DNA from: Protula sp. h YS-2021
Taxonomy: Eukaryota; Annelida; Polychaeta; Sabellida; Serpulidae
NCBI GenBank assembly: GCA_949752745.1
Contig: OX457024.1
Span: forward strand, 106,789,692-106,853,691
Direction of reading: 5' to 3'
Length of the DNA stretch: 64,000 nucleotides
A program made the position numbers and the translations under genes. The notes below the pieces were generated by a model. That model saw only the letters and a list, made by a program, of their open reading frames with translations, ran no database searches and had not been told where the DNA came from. This document shows, piece by piece, positions 33,447 through 45,739 of the stretch (position 1 is its first letter; each line of letters starts with the position of its first letter).

Positions 33447-33674
33447 CCTGAGTGCGTGTGATCGTATGATTTGGCTGTCTTCCTGTGATTAGAATTTTAT
33501 CAAGCTGCCGCCGATTTGATCATTTCGGGGGAGTGTGTTTTTCTATTAGTTTCGCACCCAGAATCTACGTCTCTCCCACCCCACAATAGAATATACTTGA
33601 AAACGTCACTTTTGTAAGGCTAGGGTAGTATTTTCGCCCCTTTAGAAACGTTAAAGCATTAATAATAATAATCA

Positions 33675-33842
<168 letters not shown>

Positions 33843-34016
33843 CAGAGATAAGCTATTATATTATCCGTAAAGAGTCCTACCAGTGACTATCCAACTTGAA
33901 GTAGCATTTCTCATTTGTAAAAATACAGCAAAGTTTAAAATGCAAAAAATGATTTGGAATTAGACAAATAAAAAATCGAACATTTTAAATTTGACTTAAA
34001 CATTTTAAAAAGTTAC

Positions 34017-34100
34017 CTGGTCGTTGCTGGGGTTGGGTTATCCTGAGTCGAATGCCTCAATGTCCAGACAACTGATGGCTCTGTACATTGCGCATGCGCA
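34017..34100 (-). promoter_or_regulatory. Possible creatine kinase promoter/5' noncoding exon
   Basis: TGCGCATGCGCA (34089-34100) is a perfect NRF-1 palindrome. About 70 bases downstream on the minus strand, CGACCAG|GTAACT (34017) is a good donor that could splice to exon 1a. Together these suggest a TATA-less start with a noncoding first exon. The same palindrome core also occurs at about 12751, so it is not conclusive. Confidence 0.3.
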
Positions 34101-35860
34101 GAGCTTTAGTACCATTCAAGTGGGCGACGTGATATCAGGAAGAGTTCCGCCGCCATTTTGTCTCACCAAGGTCAAAACAAATCCAGTCCCTGTCATCCCT
34201 AGGCAACCAACGACCGCGTCACTTGTTTGTTTGTTTATTGTTTTTTTTTACTCACATTCTTTCTCTTAATGAAATAGGTCTTTGGTTGCATCGTATGCGA
34301 TTCATTAATTCAGCATCAGAAAGAAGTTCCTAACACGGATAAGGTTTTTTTCAAATTGCGGACAGTAACTTTTTCTATTATTTTATGGCGTAGCGAGCAA
34401 AGAATGAAATGTAAAGGCACTTTTTATTGGCTTATCTTATCGCAGTTAACCTCATGTCACTCAGGAAAATTTTTTATTGCACTCGATCAAGTGTCCTGGT
34501 AATTATATTTGTCGAAACAAGAATGACAAGGGACATTCAACCAGCACGTTTAAACCCACTAGAAGGTAGTGAGGTAGACAAAGGACAGAGTCCTCAGTAA
34601 ACGTTTCGACGTCCAACTCTAATTTGACGGGGGGGGGGGGGGGGGTGGTCTACCAAACCAAATCATTTACTAACTCTGGTTGAAACTGGTTGTGAGTAGT
34701 TTTGACCATATGTGAAGGTTTACTAAACGTCTTTCCCGTAAGAAAAACCACGGACGTATTTTTACTCATATAATGGCTGTATTTTACCACAGTATTTTAA
34801 CTGATAATGTCCCGCTATGACCATAATCTACACAAATAATTTACACAAAATACCGGTGAAATTCAGATCAAAATATGATCCATATGACCCATGAAGCAGT
34901 TGAATTTATGAGCCATAATTTCTGCGAAATTATGCCCAATGATTAATATGACCCAAAATGTTCGCGTTATGGTCATAATTCTAGAGCCGTATCTCAGTAT
35001 GACCGATATTTTACACCGAAATACTTGTTATGTGAAAAACCCTTTTATTTGGCACAAAATCAAATATCGCTAGTGTTTGGTAAATTTTCCTTTATTGCCA
35101 AACATCGCGTAAAAATAAAGCGTCTGAGTTAACAAACCTCCCTTAACAACCAAAAATCGAAGATTCAATTATTTTGACGCCTATCTAGAAAAGTCAAACT
35201 ATGATTGAGTAATTCCTAACAAAACTATTTTTTAACCTGGTTTAAAACACAAACAAAAGGAATAATATCAAACACCGCCTTTGATCCTTTGTGAATTGAA
35301 TAGCTTATGAATACATATTCTTTACTCAAAAGTGCTTGACACGTTTGTATGCAAGCTATATTTTCAAAATCTTTATGCTTTTTACCAGTAACTTTGTGAC
35401 TAATTCAACTAAACCTCCGCGCTTTCCAGACAATGATACCTGAAATAGCATCCTAGGATTAAGAAGCAATCAAGAAATCTTGACTACAAGTAGTCACATT
35501 ACAGGTTCTTTTTGCTCAATATATTTCACAAAAGTATAACTCGCTTTTCAGTATGGATCAGATACTACTTAGCTTGACTTTTCTCCTGGAGTATGACACG
35601 GTTTCTGTGATGACACTGTTAATCTCATTTTCGCTTGTTTCTTTGTAGCCCTTGCTCGAGCAACACACATGGCAGTAACCTATCAAGTGAAAAAATAAGT
35701 CTCGCATTCACACAGATTATATTGGGTTGTCAACCAAATGCCAGACCCACCCTCGCACCCAAAAGAACAATGTGGTAGCATAAACATATCAATCGAACAT
35801 TAATAAATACATAAAAATTAAAGTATGTCATGTGTTACATGCTATAAACTAGAACTTCAT
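34101..35860. other. No gene recognised; G20 run and ATGACC-rich tract
   Basis: It has a G-run at 34629-34648, and in 34790-35030 repeated words (TATGACC, ATAATT, CATAAT) form a short-motif tile. The rest is AT-rich unique sequence. Confidence 0.35.
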
Positions 35861-36435
35861 TTCGATAGCGAAATGTTAACCACTTCACAAAAATTAAAAT
35901 TAAAATGCAAAAATACTTTCTTGAATGGGTTATTTCTTGAATAATATATTGCAAACAACACAGCTTGAATACGTCTTATAAGCCAAGTAGCGTTTGGTTT
36001 TTGTTGAATTAAGGCTTTATTGACTGATCAGGCATACGCCGTGTTATCTATTTACTCAGTGAGAGCTCGCACAAAGCTGAGCAACTGTGTGTTCTGTGCT
36101 GTGCGTGAAATGCTGCGCATATACTGCCAAAAATACACTCTTTTCACATGGCGTTTTAAACAAGAAAACGAAATCGAAGGCGAAAATAAAACGTGTCTTG
36201 CACACGTTCATATCAAGGTCTACCTAAATCCCAAGTTTCGTGGCCCTAGAGCCCGTAGTGACAGTGGATGAGATGACACAAGAAATCCGATCACTGTCAA
36301 AAAAATTACCAACGGCTGCTCGCACCAGTTCAAAAACCCCTTGCAAGCCAAAGGCTTGTCAAGTGGGAATAATAATGCAGTATCTATACCTGGCATTTTT
36401 CAAGCAAATTAAAAAAACTTTTCGATAACCAAGGG
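35861..36435 (+). repeat. Dispersed repeat, copy 2 (uninterrupted)
   Basis: It aligns with the three blocks of copy 1 at 19.1-21.3 kb and carries the empty sites of both insertions (ATTGCAAACAACAC near 35950; GGCCCTAGAGCCCG near 36242). An open frame at 36020-36271 (containing RARTKLSNCVFCAVREM) is not recognised. Confidence 0.8.
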
Positions 36436-37380
36436 AAATATCGACAACATCTCAAGTTACACACAGTCGTAAGGGCTGATAATGGACACGGATCTCAGCC
36501 AAATGTACACGTGATTTCTCAACAATGAGTCTTTTTGTAAACACCACAATACCTGTTAAAGCTGTAATCTTTTTTTTTTGGTCAAGCGGTGGTCGTATGT
36601 CGCCGCTTTCCAATCCCTTGTGCCTTAGAGCTTGCCATCTCTTGAGATGTGAATAGTAACGCCATTTGCGAGTTATGTAGGCGCCAGGATTGCTTTCTTT
36701 TCTAGCACGGCGGGGGATGTTTTTTCGGAGATTTCCTGCGTTCATTTCTACGCTTTTGCTTGCAAGCAGTTTCACTTTCTGCAAAATATAAAAATATCTA
36801 TTTCCTAGTTCTATTTTGCAAAATGAAAGGAAAATATCTTTCCACAGAGGCAGCTTTTCGTAATTTGTTTTGCATCATACAATTGGCTTAATGGCTTAAT
36901 TTCCAAATCTAAAAAATTCAAAAGACATAAAGCTTGGCATAGAGCCTATGGTCATAAATAAAATTAATCAATCAACTTTTAGACTTATTACAGGCCAGTT
37001 ATTAAAAATAACCCAAAACATAACCTTTTTTCACAATCAGTGTGTTGCAACTGGGAGCTATGACATTCACTTCGGCATCTGTGGGATTTCTGTTACAGAA
37101 ATGGGCTATCAATTATCAAATTTTCAAAATGCTAACTCTCTAACAGTTCTCGTTTGATCAATTAAGAACTTAACATAGAAGAGTGCTCCATAGGTGGTCC
37201 TCCACAACCTTTTAATTGTGGGGGATTTGCGAAAATCTTTATCCGAGAAAAAAACGGCCAAATTGCAGGGAAACAGAAAAACTACTCTTGAGACCAACCG
37301 ACATCGTCGGGCTGGTCTTATTACATCAGCAAAGAAGCATTCGTTGTCTTATGTATGTAAAGTTTTACTTAAAAACGCTT
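36436..37380. other. No supported gene
   Basis: Contains one exon-like minus-strand frame after TTTTGCAG (about 36575-36783), which I could not identify. Otherwise AT-rich. Confidence 0.3.
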
Positions 37381-37398
37381 CTTCTTCTTCTTCTTCTT

Positions 37399-37433
<35 letters not shown>

Positions 37434-37567
37434 AAAGCGAACGGAGGATAAATGCCTTTGTTGCACTACATAAAACCGACCAAGAGTCAAAGTACCCCTC
37501 AATGTCTTACTTTTCCAGATTCCGAATATGCAAGCTTCTTTCTTGGCGATCGTCGTAACGGTGTCTG

Positions 37568-37640
<73 letters not shown>
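37380..37640. repeat. Simple repeats: (CTT)n, A31, (AAT)n
   Basis: CTT x6 (37380-37398), an A-run of about 31 (37399-37430) and (AAT) x ~21 (37570-37634). Frames across them are artefacts. Confidence 0.9.
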
Positions 37641-37659
37641 GCCGCTGTTTCCAGCATGA

Positions 37660-38205
37660 ACTTCCATTGAACTTCCTGTGAACTTCAGAGTAAATTTCCA
37701 TTGAACTTCCTACGAACTTCGTATGAATTTCATACGAAGTTCCAACGAACTTCAGTGTAAACGTGCATTGAACGTCATACGAATCATAACCTAAATCATA
37801 ACTCAATACCTACGTAACTCACCGTGTAAGTGGATCGAAGTTCGTTGAAATTTCGTATGAAGTTCAATGGAAATTAACACACTAAAGTTTGTTGGAACTT
37901 CGTATGAAATTCACAGTGAAGTTCATAGGAAGTTCAATGGAAATTCATACTGAAATTCGTAGGAACTTTGTATGAAGTTCACAGTGACGTTCATAGGAAG
38001 TTCAATGGAAGTTCCCACTGAAATTCGTTGGAAATTCGTATGAAATTCACACTGACGTTCGTTGGAATTTCGCATGAAATTCACACTGAAGTTCGTAGGA
38101 AGTTCAATGGAAATTCACACTGAAGTTCGTTGTAATTTCATATGAAGTTCACATGAAATTCGCTTGAAATTCTATTGAAATTTGCAATGAAGCATCTTGA
38201 AGGAA
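37660..38205. repeat. Tile of GAAGTTC-type near-palindromes
   Basis: The stretch is almost entirely variants of GAAGTTCGTTGGAATTTCGT and ATGAAATTCACACTGAAGTT in both orientations. No coding region. Confidence 0.65.
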
Positions 38206-38646
38206 ATGAGCCTGCCGGTCTTTCGTAGTGCTGGGACCTTGTGTTTCTCTACTCAATGGCACACTATGACAATATAGCTCACAGTGACATCATACTATGA
38301 CATCAGCATGTGGTTGGTGTTAAGTCATAGTGAGATCACAGTGGGGTCAAATTGTTGACTGGGTGCAAGACGCAAAATATTTAATGATTAAATAGACCCG
38401 ATGTCAAACTGATCAAACCACCACCATTTTGAAAGGTTTTTAAACGAAAAGAGATTTTCAAAATGAAATTTTAGCAGATTATGATTAAAAAGTTTTCTTA
38501 TTCATATGCTGCTTTCTATTTGCATATATTATACATACAGAAATAAGAAATTTAGAAAGAAAATTTGCATTCTTTTACACCGCCAGTTATCTTTCGATGC
38601 TTGTAATGGAACGAACATTTAATGTGATAAAATGGAACTACTTTGC

Positions 38647-39561
38647 GGTTGTAGAAAAAAGTGGTAACGGAAAATATGGCCACTGGAAATAATCGCAACG
38701 AAAAAATGGCAATGTGAATAAAACGAAAACAATGGCACTAACCCAGCACCATAACAATCTGTCCACAAGGTATATCTTCAGTCACCTTCTTATTTGACTT
38801 CTTTCGTAAGTAAACACTGCTGCTGAGATAAAACCTCTCATAAACCCTCGTCCAAAACTACACAGAAAGTTTCTAATCTCTTATTAAAGTTCATTGTTCA
38901 GTCTGGGTTGCATGGGGTTTCCAATGTGTGCTGTATCCCACGTCTCAGAGAAATTCCCATGCCGATTTGGTCACTTCGGCACTTGATGACAGTTACCGAA
39001 TTCTCGTTTGGTTGTGCTCGAAAAGAAAGCGCACGTCCTCCAGGTTTATTGTTATTTCTAGTATTGCTTTGTAGTCACGGTTGTATTTAACTCATCTCCA
39101 GCGAATAGAGCCAGTGTTGCTGATTTGTTTTGTATACATGAAACCATGCAGACAAAGCTTTTGACTACCTGTGTTGCTTGTAATTACTTCCAGTTTTCTG
39201 TGATAAAAATTGAACATTTTCTGGCTCTGGTGGTAATTTCTGGTGATATTTCAGCATGGTTGGTATTAAGCCTTTTGGAAGTGCAGGCATAAAGCTCTCG
39301 GTCTAGCGGTTTTTTTCCATGGTGCTGTGTGGCATTTATGACAATGAGTGGTAATTTCTTTGATCCTGAGTAGTCACGGGGCTAGGTTCTTTGAAACAAT
39401 GCAGCCCATTTAAAAACATGAATGAAGGCAAAAACTGTTCGTCTTTTAGCTAGACCTCAGTTTTGGACAACAATAAAATTCAAAATAATTTGCCTTTTTT
39501 ATCCTTTGTCATTTGTCATTTATTCAGTTGCCATTATTTCAAGCTGTCATTTTCCGTACCC
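38647..39561. mobile_element. Hairpin MITE 'GGCAACGGA' family, copy C
   Basis: The element is 915 bp, flanked by ACTACTTTGC (38637-38646, 39562-39571). The left arm is GGTTGTAGAAAAAAGTGGTA plus GGAAAATATGG units; the right arm is the inverse (CATTTTCCGTACCC). The ends match copies A and B. The middle has no recognised gene. Confidence 0.75.
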
Positions 39562-39974
39562 ACTACTTTGCATTCCAGGGCGCCGTCGAAGTTCTTGTTT
39601 GGAAATTTGATTATTTTGTAGAAAATAGCAGCTTGTCTGTATAAAACACAAAAAGATGTCACTTGAACAAGGCAATTAGACATCAGGTTCAATACTTATC
39701 ACCTGCATTGGGCTTTCTCGAAAATTTAAAAATAAACAAATCTTTCACCAATCTGAAGATGCAGCAGCTATTACTGTCCAGCATTCTAGGACGGAGTGTA
39801 GAGAGTGCGAACCGAGTACCAACTAGTTACCAAGCGTGTTCCAGACGTTTTTAAAAGCTTCCCTGAGTACTAACTTTTAAGTATTACCTCCTTTCTTAAC
39901 GAAACGAAGACTGGAGCTATGAAGAAACCCCGCCCTTTTTTGTAGGAAACACAGAGTGCGGATCCGTCACCTCC

Positions 39975-40425
39975 GCATTTGTTTGGACACGCACGGTAGC
40001 ACATTTGTTTGGGCACGCACGGTAGCACATTTGTTTGCGCACGCACGGTAGCACATTTGTTTGCGCACGCACGGTAGCACATTTGTTTGCGCACGCACGG
40101 TAGCACATTTGTTTGGGCACGCACGGTAGCACATTTCTTTGGGCACGCACGGTAGCACATTTGTTTGGACACGCACGGTAGCGCATTTGTTTGCGCACGC
40201 ACGGTAGCGCATTTGTTTGGGCACGCACGGTAGCACATTTGTTTGGGCACGCACGGTAGCACATTTGTTTGGACACACACGGTAGCACATTTGTTTGGAC
40301 ACGCACGGTAGCACATTTGTTTGCGCACGCACGGTAGCACATTTGTTTGGACACGCACGGTAGCACATTTGTTTGGACACGCACGGTAGTACATTTGTTT
40401 GTACACGCACGGTAGCGCATATGAT
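39975..40425. repeat. 26-bp minisatellite (ACGCACGGTAGCACATTTGT)
   Basis: About 17 units of ACGCACGGTAGCACATTTGT + TTG(G/C)GC, highly regular. All three minus-strand frames are open, each with a 26-residue period, as a 26-base repeat without stops must produce. Confidence 0.95.
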
Positions 40426-40439
40426 ACCAATTGTCCATC

Positions 40440-41286
40440 CGCCGTCGGAAGTCTGGTTGTTTTCTGGACTTCAGATTATTGATTATTGATTACTGAAACA
40501 AACAAACCAAACAGTGGCTGGATTCTGAATTACAGATTCATGTAGGTTGAAGTGAGGTATCTTTTTTTTTAAATTTTTTACCATCTTGTGTATCTCGATT
40601 TTTTAAAATTTTAATTCAACTTAAACTTTGTGTATCTTTTTTTATTCTAACACACCATTTTTAAACACATTTTGACGAAAATTGAAAAAGATGCTACATG
40701 ACAGCGTTCTCCACGGTTTACGACGGTTGGTCGTAACAATGACAAAGGGAAGGAAAGCGAGGTACAACCTACGTCGATATCCGACTCTGATATTCCTATT
40801 AAAACCTGATGTCCCATCCTAATTTTAAACAGATTTCAAATCACAAGCAGTTTTTACCTTTTTCCCAACATCTAGACTTAAAGTTAGATCTTCAAAGATG
40901 AAGTCGGCTAGAGCAAAGTATTACATCATAACTGATTGCTACATGACATAAATACTGTAATCTGATTGGTTAATAATTGAATAATGTTTGTCATAACGCT
41001 GAAATCGATAGATATTGCATTTATTTGAAAACAAAATCACAGTTAAGGAACAAAACTTACATTGACTTGAAGATATTATTGACTAGCAATGAAACTGTTG
41101 ACCTAAACGTTCTATATGTAAGATCATTTTGCGGGGATGTCCTATGATGGGTCTCCCCGGTCCGGTCAGTAGCTGTTCCCTCGATCATGATTTGTTTAAC
41201 TTTAATTAGTCGTCTCAGTTAAAACAAGCAAACAAAATACAAACATATCTTCATCTATATTCAGGAATCGCACATGCTAGCAATAT
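40440..41286. other. No gene recognised
   Basis: AT-rich unique sequence with T-runs at 40560-40640. Nothing supported. Confidence 0.3.
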
Positions 41287-42135
41287 CTATGGAATACCAT
41301 TTTCACATTCATTAGGAATTATTCATATCAAGAATTAATTTTGGATCTCAAAAATTGATTTTATTTTATATCAAGAATTAATTTTTTTTCTATCGATAAT
41401 TATGTTTTTGATATCTCTAAATGTATTTTTGAGCTCCAAAAATAACTTTTGATATCAATAAATATTTCTTCATATCTCCAAATATTTATTGATGTCAAGA
41501 ATTATTTTATCAATAAATTTCAATAAATATTAACAAATATGGAGAAATATTTGTTGATATAAAAATGATTTAATGATCTCTAAAATTGATTTTAGTGATC
41601 AAAATTCAATTTTTCATAGCAAAAATTCTCGATTTTGAGCTCAATGACTTATCTTCCTTTTATTGATCTCAAGAATTTATTTCAGACCTCATTATGTCAG
41701 AATGAGACTTTTAATTTATATTTGTAAATCTGCAAATAATTTTTGATCTCAAAAATTAATTTTTGATATCAAAATATTACGTAAAAAATTCAAAAACACA
41801 TATCTGTGATAAAATAATGACTGGCCCTTGCATACAGAATCGTTCTCGCAAATTTTACTATGCAATAAAGAAGCAATTCTTGAGCTCAAAAGTTATGTTG
41901 TTATTATAGATATCAAAAATTCAAGTTTTAAATTAAATTTAATTTGCTTCGTTAAATTTTATATAAAGGTGTGTCTCCTTTGAGATTTTTTAAGTTTTAA
42001 TTTTTTTGGTCTGAAAAATATATTTTTGCTATCCAAAAATTCAATTATTGATAGCAAAATATCAAATTAATAAGACTTACATTGATTTATTGAGATCTTT
42101 AAAAATAAGCATTAACTGTTAAAGGTTCTTCCATA
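41287..42135. mobile_element. AT-rich MITE built of GATATC motifs, copy 2
   Basis: It starts CTATGGAATACCATTTTCAC and ends with the inverse of TATGGAAGAACC, and is flanked by AATAT. The interior repeats TTTTGATATCAA / TTTTTGATCTCAAAAATT, as in 16689-17573. Confidence 0.65.
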
Positions 42136-42399
42136 AATATTAGGGTAAAGAATTGAAACTTTAAAAATGCGCTTTAGTTATTTATCCACAGCCTTTGTCT
42201 TTGTTAGATGCGGTGTGTATTTTCACATGAACCATCCTTCTTGTGGGAAAAAAGCGGGTGCTGAATTTAAACTCCCTTTAAAACAGGATTAGCACTACGT
42301 GATTATCGCGTTTAGTTTATTACTCCTTAAAACATCGTCGTTGAAATATCCCTTTTCTTTAGCGTGTTTTCTATGTTACGCATTCACACTAATTTTCAA

Positions 42400-42560
42400 T
42401 CTTATATAAGAACGGTGTCTCATTCGAATTTCGGATCCCGAACACGATATGTTATTTATAGGTAGGAGGCCCTTTGGCCTTAAGTGGCTAGATGGATTCG
42501 AACTGCGGATCCTTCGCTTACCAAGAGACTTAACCACAACACCACGGATCTGATTTGATA
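42400..42560 (-). mobile_element. tRNA-derived SINE-like element
   Basis: On the minus strand, TGGTGTTGTGG (A-box-like) is followed about 30 bases later by AGTTCGAATCC (B-box-like), in the order and spacing of an internal RNA polymerase III promoter. A non-tRNA tail (GGCCAAAGGGCCTCCTACCT) follows. The acceptor stem does not pair convincingly, so it is not a functional tRNA. Confidence 0.55.
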
Positions 42561-43309
42561 GAATAAAATATTTTAGAAATCTTGCTCGATAAATTTCCAA
42601 AATTCAAAACAATGTGAAGAACATCCTTGATGTTTTGTAAATGACCTTTTATGAATTGTATTTGGTTTCAAAACATAAATGCCAAACAGCTAATGTTCAT
42701 TAAGGTAACATATTCTGAGAAGTGTTACAGGAGATTACTGAAGCACAATACTTATTTATGAACTGTATGGCAGTACACAAGCAGTGTTGAGATACATAAC
42801 GCAAGCCTGTCACTTTAATGACATAATTGTAGGCAGTCTCTTGTTATATTTATCGTAGATTTGTAAAATATTTAGAGTGGATTCTTTGTTAAAAAACACG
42901 CTAATTTTTCCATTTAAGTTGGCTAAAAGATTCAAAACAGTGTATGCCGTTCTCGGAAAACCCTTGTTGCTATGCAACTCGGGATTTTCTTACAACAGAA
43001 TATACTGTTTTGCATCTTTAACCGTGCCTGAATGTTTTAATGGGGGTGTCCCATGATCAAGCATTTTGCCTGTTGAGTAACGCCTCTCGCCTATTGACTG
43101 TACACATTGGAGTGGAGGGATGGGTGAAACAGCTACCATGAAATGCAGCAGACTCCCAATGACACAAAACTGTCTGGAAAAAATTTCAGAACTAGATCTT
43201 GATTGTATAAGTTAATATATACCGAGGATCATTTACCGGAGTAAGAGAGGAACAACTTCCAGCCGGCTATACAGTCTCACTGAATCCCGTATAAAAGCTA
43301 CACCCTACA

Positions 43310-44935
43310 AAACAGTATACGTATATTATACGTATTTAAAATGGGCATCTTTTCTCGGAGGCATAATAAGCGTATAAAATACGTATAAAATAGCCGCATT
43401 TCTAGAAACATATGTTATACGTACAAAATGCGTGGGAAAAAGATGCCTATATTGAATCCGCATATTATACGTGTATTTTCCCACGTATAATATGCGCATA
43501 TCAAGGAACATTTATTACACATATAAAATACGCGGGAAAAGATGTGCCCATTATAATACGCATATTATACGCATTTTTCCTACGCATATTGTACGCGTAT
43601 CTAGGGACGCATATTATGCATATATTTTGTATGGTCAAAAAGATGCCCATGTTTGAAACCCATATTAAACGCATGTTTACTCACGTATATAAGACGAATA
43701 TTTAAGACCGTTTATTACACGCGTTTTCGCCATGCATATTAAGCATATAAGCATATATTATGCGTGGGAAAACAGATGCCCATATTTGATGCGCATATTA
43801 TGCTAATATTTTCACAGTTATATTTCGCGCCTATCTAGGAACGTTTATTACACGCATTAACGCCCATGCATATTACGAGTGTAATATGTTACGTATATTA
43901 TGCATGTATTTTGAGTGGGAAAAAAGATAGCTATATTTCATACGCATAAAATGCATATATTATACGTATTTATCAAACGTCACATTTATATTTATACCAA
44001 ATGCATAAGCCAGCGTCGTGTAAAATGCATTGTTTTCCTGCGTAATACACACCTTTGCCATTCTCCTGTGTCCCGAACTTACAATATGCGTAGACTTTTC
44101 CACTACTAAAATGCATGGGTAAATAAACGATATTGTATGTGTATTATAGTTTTGAATACCAACGTAATACGTCATTCGTATATTACACGTATATTTCACG
44201 TGGAATTTCCCATATGGACTTTCCCATGTAAAATACACATATATAATGCGTGAACATTTCCACGTAATAAATGCATGGGAAGATATACGCATATAACACG
44301 TAGTCTGGCAATGTTGGCCTATTATCGCAGACCGGAAACAGCCGCCATTGAGCGATAATATCTTTAAATTTTGCAAAATGCTGCATATTTTAGTGGAGGG
44401 CTGCCTTTTTTCTAAGTACAATGGAAAGTTAGACAAGGGAATACCAATTTCACTAAAATTTTATACTGAAGATTTATGCTGAAAATGTTTTAAGGCGTGC
44501 ATTATAACTGCACTATAGGGATAAAGGTTTATGTGAATAATACATCTCGAAGAGTCTCAAACGTTCCTAAATCCCACGTAACTACATGGGAATTTCCCCA
44601 ACACAGCACACATTATTTATGCGTGGGTACGTGGAAATACCTACATATATTATGCACAGTCCCCATGTGGAACTGCTGTCTGGGTGATTACATTGGTGGG
44701 CAAACTCTGAAATGCATATAAATAAGTTTAAAACTGCGTAAAATCCGTCTAATATCTGTGTAAAAACACGTGCAAAAGGCGTTTAATAATTATTGGAAAT
44801 TACGTGTAAAATGCGTATAATGTTTACGTGGGAAATATGCGTATTTTATGCGCATTATCGATGAGCAAAATGGCCAAAATACACGTATATTACACTTTGC
44901 TTGCCCATTTTGCCCACGTATTTTACACGTATAAT
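43310..44935. repeat. Tile of TACGTATATTATACGTA-type palindromes
   Basis: About 1.6 kb is made of variants of ATACGTATATTATACGTATT, CCCACGTATAATATGCGCAT and GGAACGTTTATTACACGCAT. Nearly every 20-40 bases holds a short palindrome centred on ATAT or ACGT. No coding region is supported. Confidence 0.7.
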
Positions 44936-44938
44936 ATC

Positions 44939-45666
44939 GGGTTCCGGACCATAACCCGAAAACAATATCCCCCGGATGATACCCCCCGACAATACCCCAA
45001 GACCATACCCCACTAGGACCATACACCCCCCGTGCCAATATACCCCCACCATCATCTTTTACAATTTGCAACGTTACAATAGCATGAAAAGAAAACGTAC
45101 AGCGACATGTTTCATTTCACTATGTTTAATCTTTACATCGATATATCGAGTCTGCAGCTCATTCACAGTCAAACCTGCAAGTTTATAGTCCACATCTTTC
45201 AAAACTGAATATTGTGCGCTATTCCACGAAGGTGGTCCAGTATGTTGCGGTTTGCGAAGTCGCCAACAATGTTTCTAATTTTGTGACTCCGGATAGGTCA
45301 ACCAATAAATTTTGTGACTTCCGACAGGCTTAGCACAAATTGCAACAACTCCGTTGGGCAGCAGTTAATTGCAATCAATTGGGGTGCAAATTGATAAATA
45401 GAACGTATGCATTAAACTCCAATTATATCTCCTTTCAACTAGATCATAGCGAAATGGCTTTGCTTTTAACTACACATCACAGAATTGTATTAGTTTGTTG
45501 TTCGTTAATGAAAATCTTTATAATGAAAATTGGAAGAAATTATGGTGGGGGGGGGGTATTGGTACGGGGGGTATGGTCCTTGGGGGGGGGGGTAAGGTTT
45601 TGGGGGTATTGTCGGGGGTATCATCCGGGGAGTGTATTGTCTGGGGGAGGGTATTGTTCTAGACCC
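44939..45666. mobile_element. Hairpin MITE with CAATACCCC tandem arms
   Basis: The element is 728 bp, flanked by 8-bp ATAATATC duplications (44931-44938, 45667-45674). Both ends (GGGTTCCGGACCATAACCCG; inverse right end GGGTCTAGAACAATACCC) continue as ~110-base arms of CAATACCCCC(A/C)GA / GGATGATACCCC units. The interior is AT-rich and noncoding. Confidence 0.82.
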
Positions 45667-45739
45667 ATAATATCCGCTAAAAAAGGCAGATGAACTCAGC
45701 ATTGCCTCTGAATTAATATGGGTGTGATGGATGGCGACC

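Noticed and set aside
36574..36784. Exon-like minus-strand frame after TTTTGCAG (begins KVKLLASKSVEMNAG)
   Set aside because: It has an acceptor but no clear donor, and I recognise no family. It ends in an A/T homopolymer, so it was kept only as a remark.
39985..40420. CRISPR array
   Set aside because: The units are contiguous without spacers and the DNA is eukaryotic.
39870..40438. Cys-rich repeat proteins on the minus strand as possible toxins or effectors
   Set aside because: All three frames are open because of the 26-bp period; no signal peptide and no fixed start.
42478..42556. Functional tRNA gene
   Set aside because: A- and B-box-like blocks are present but the stems do not pair; a SINE fits better.
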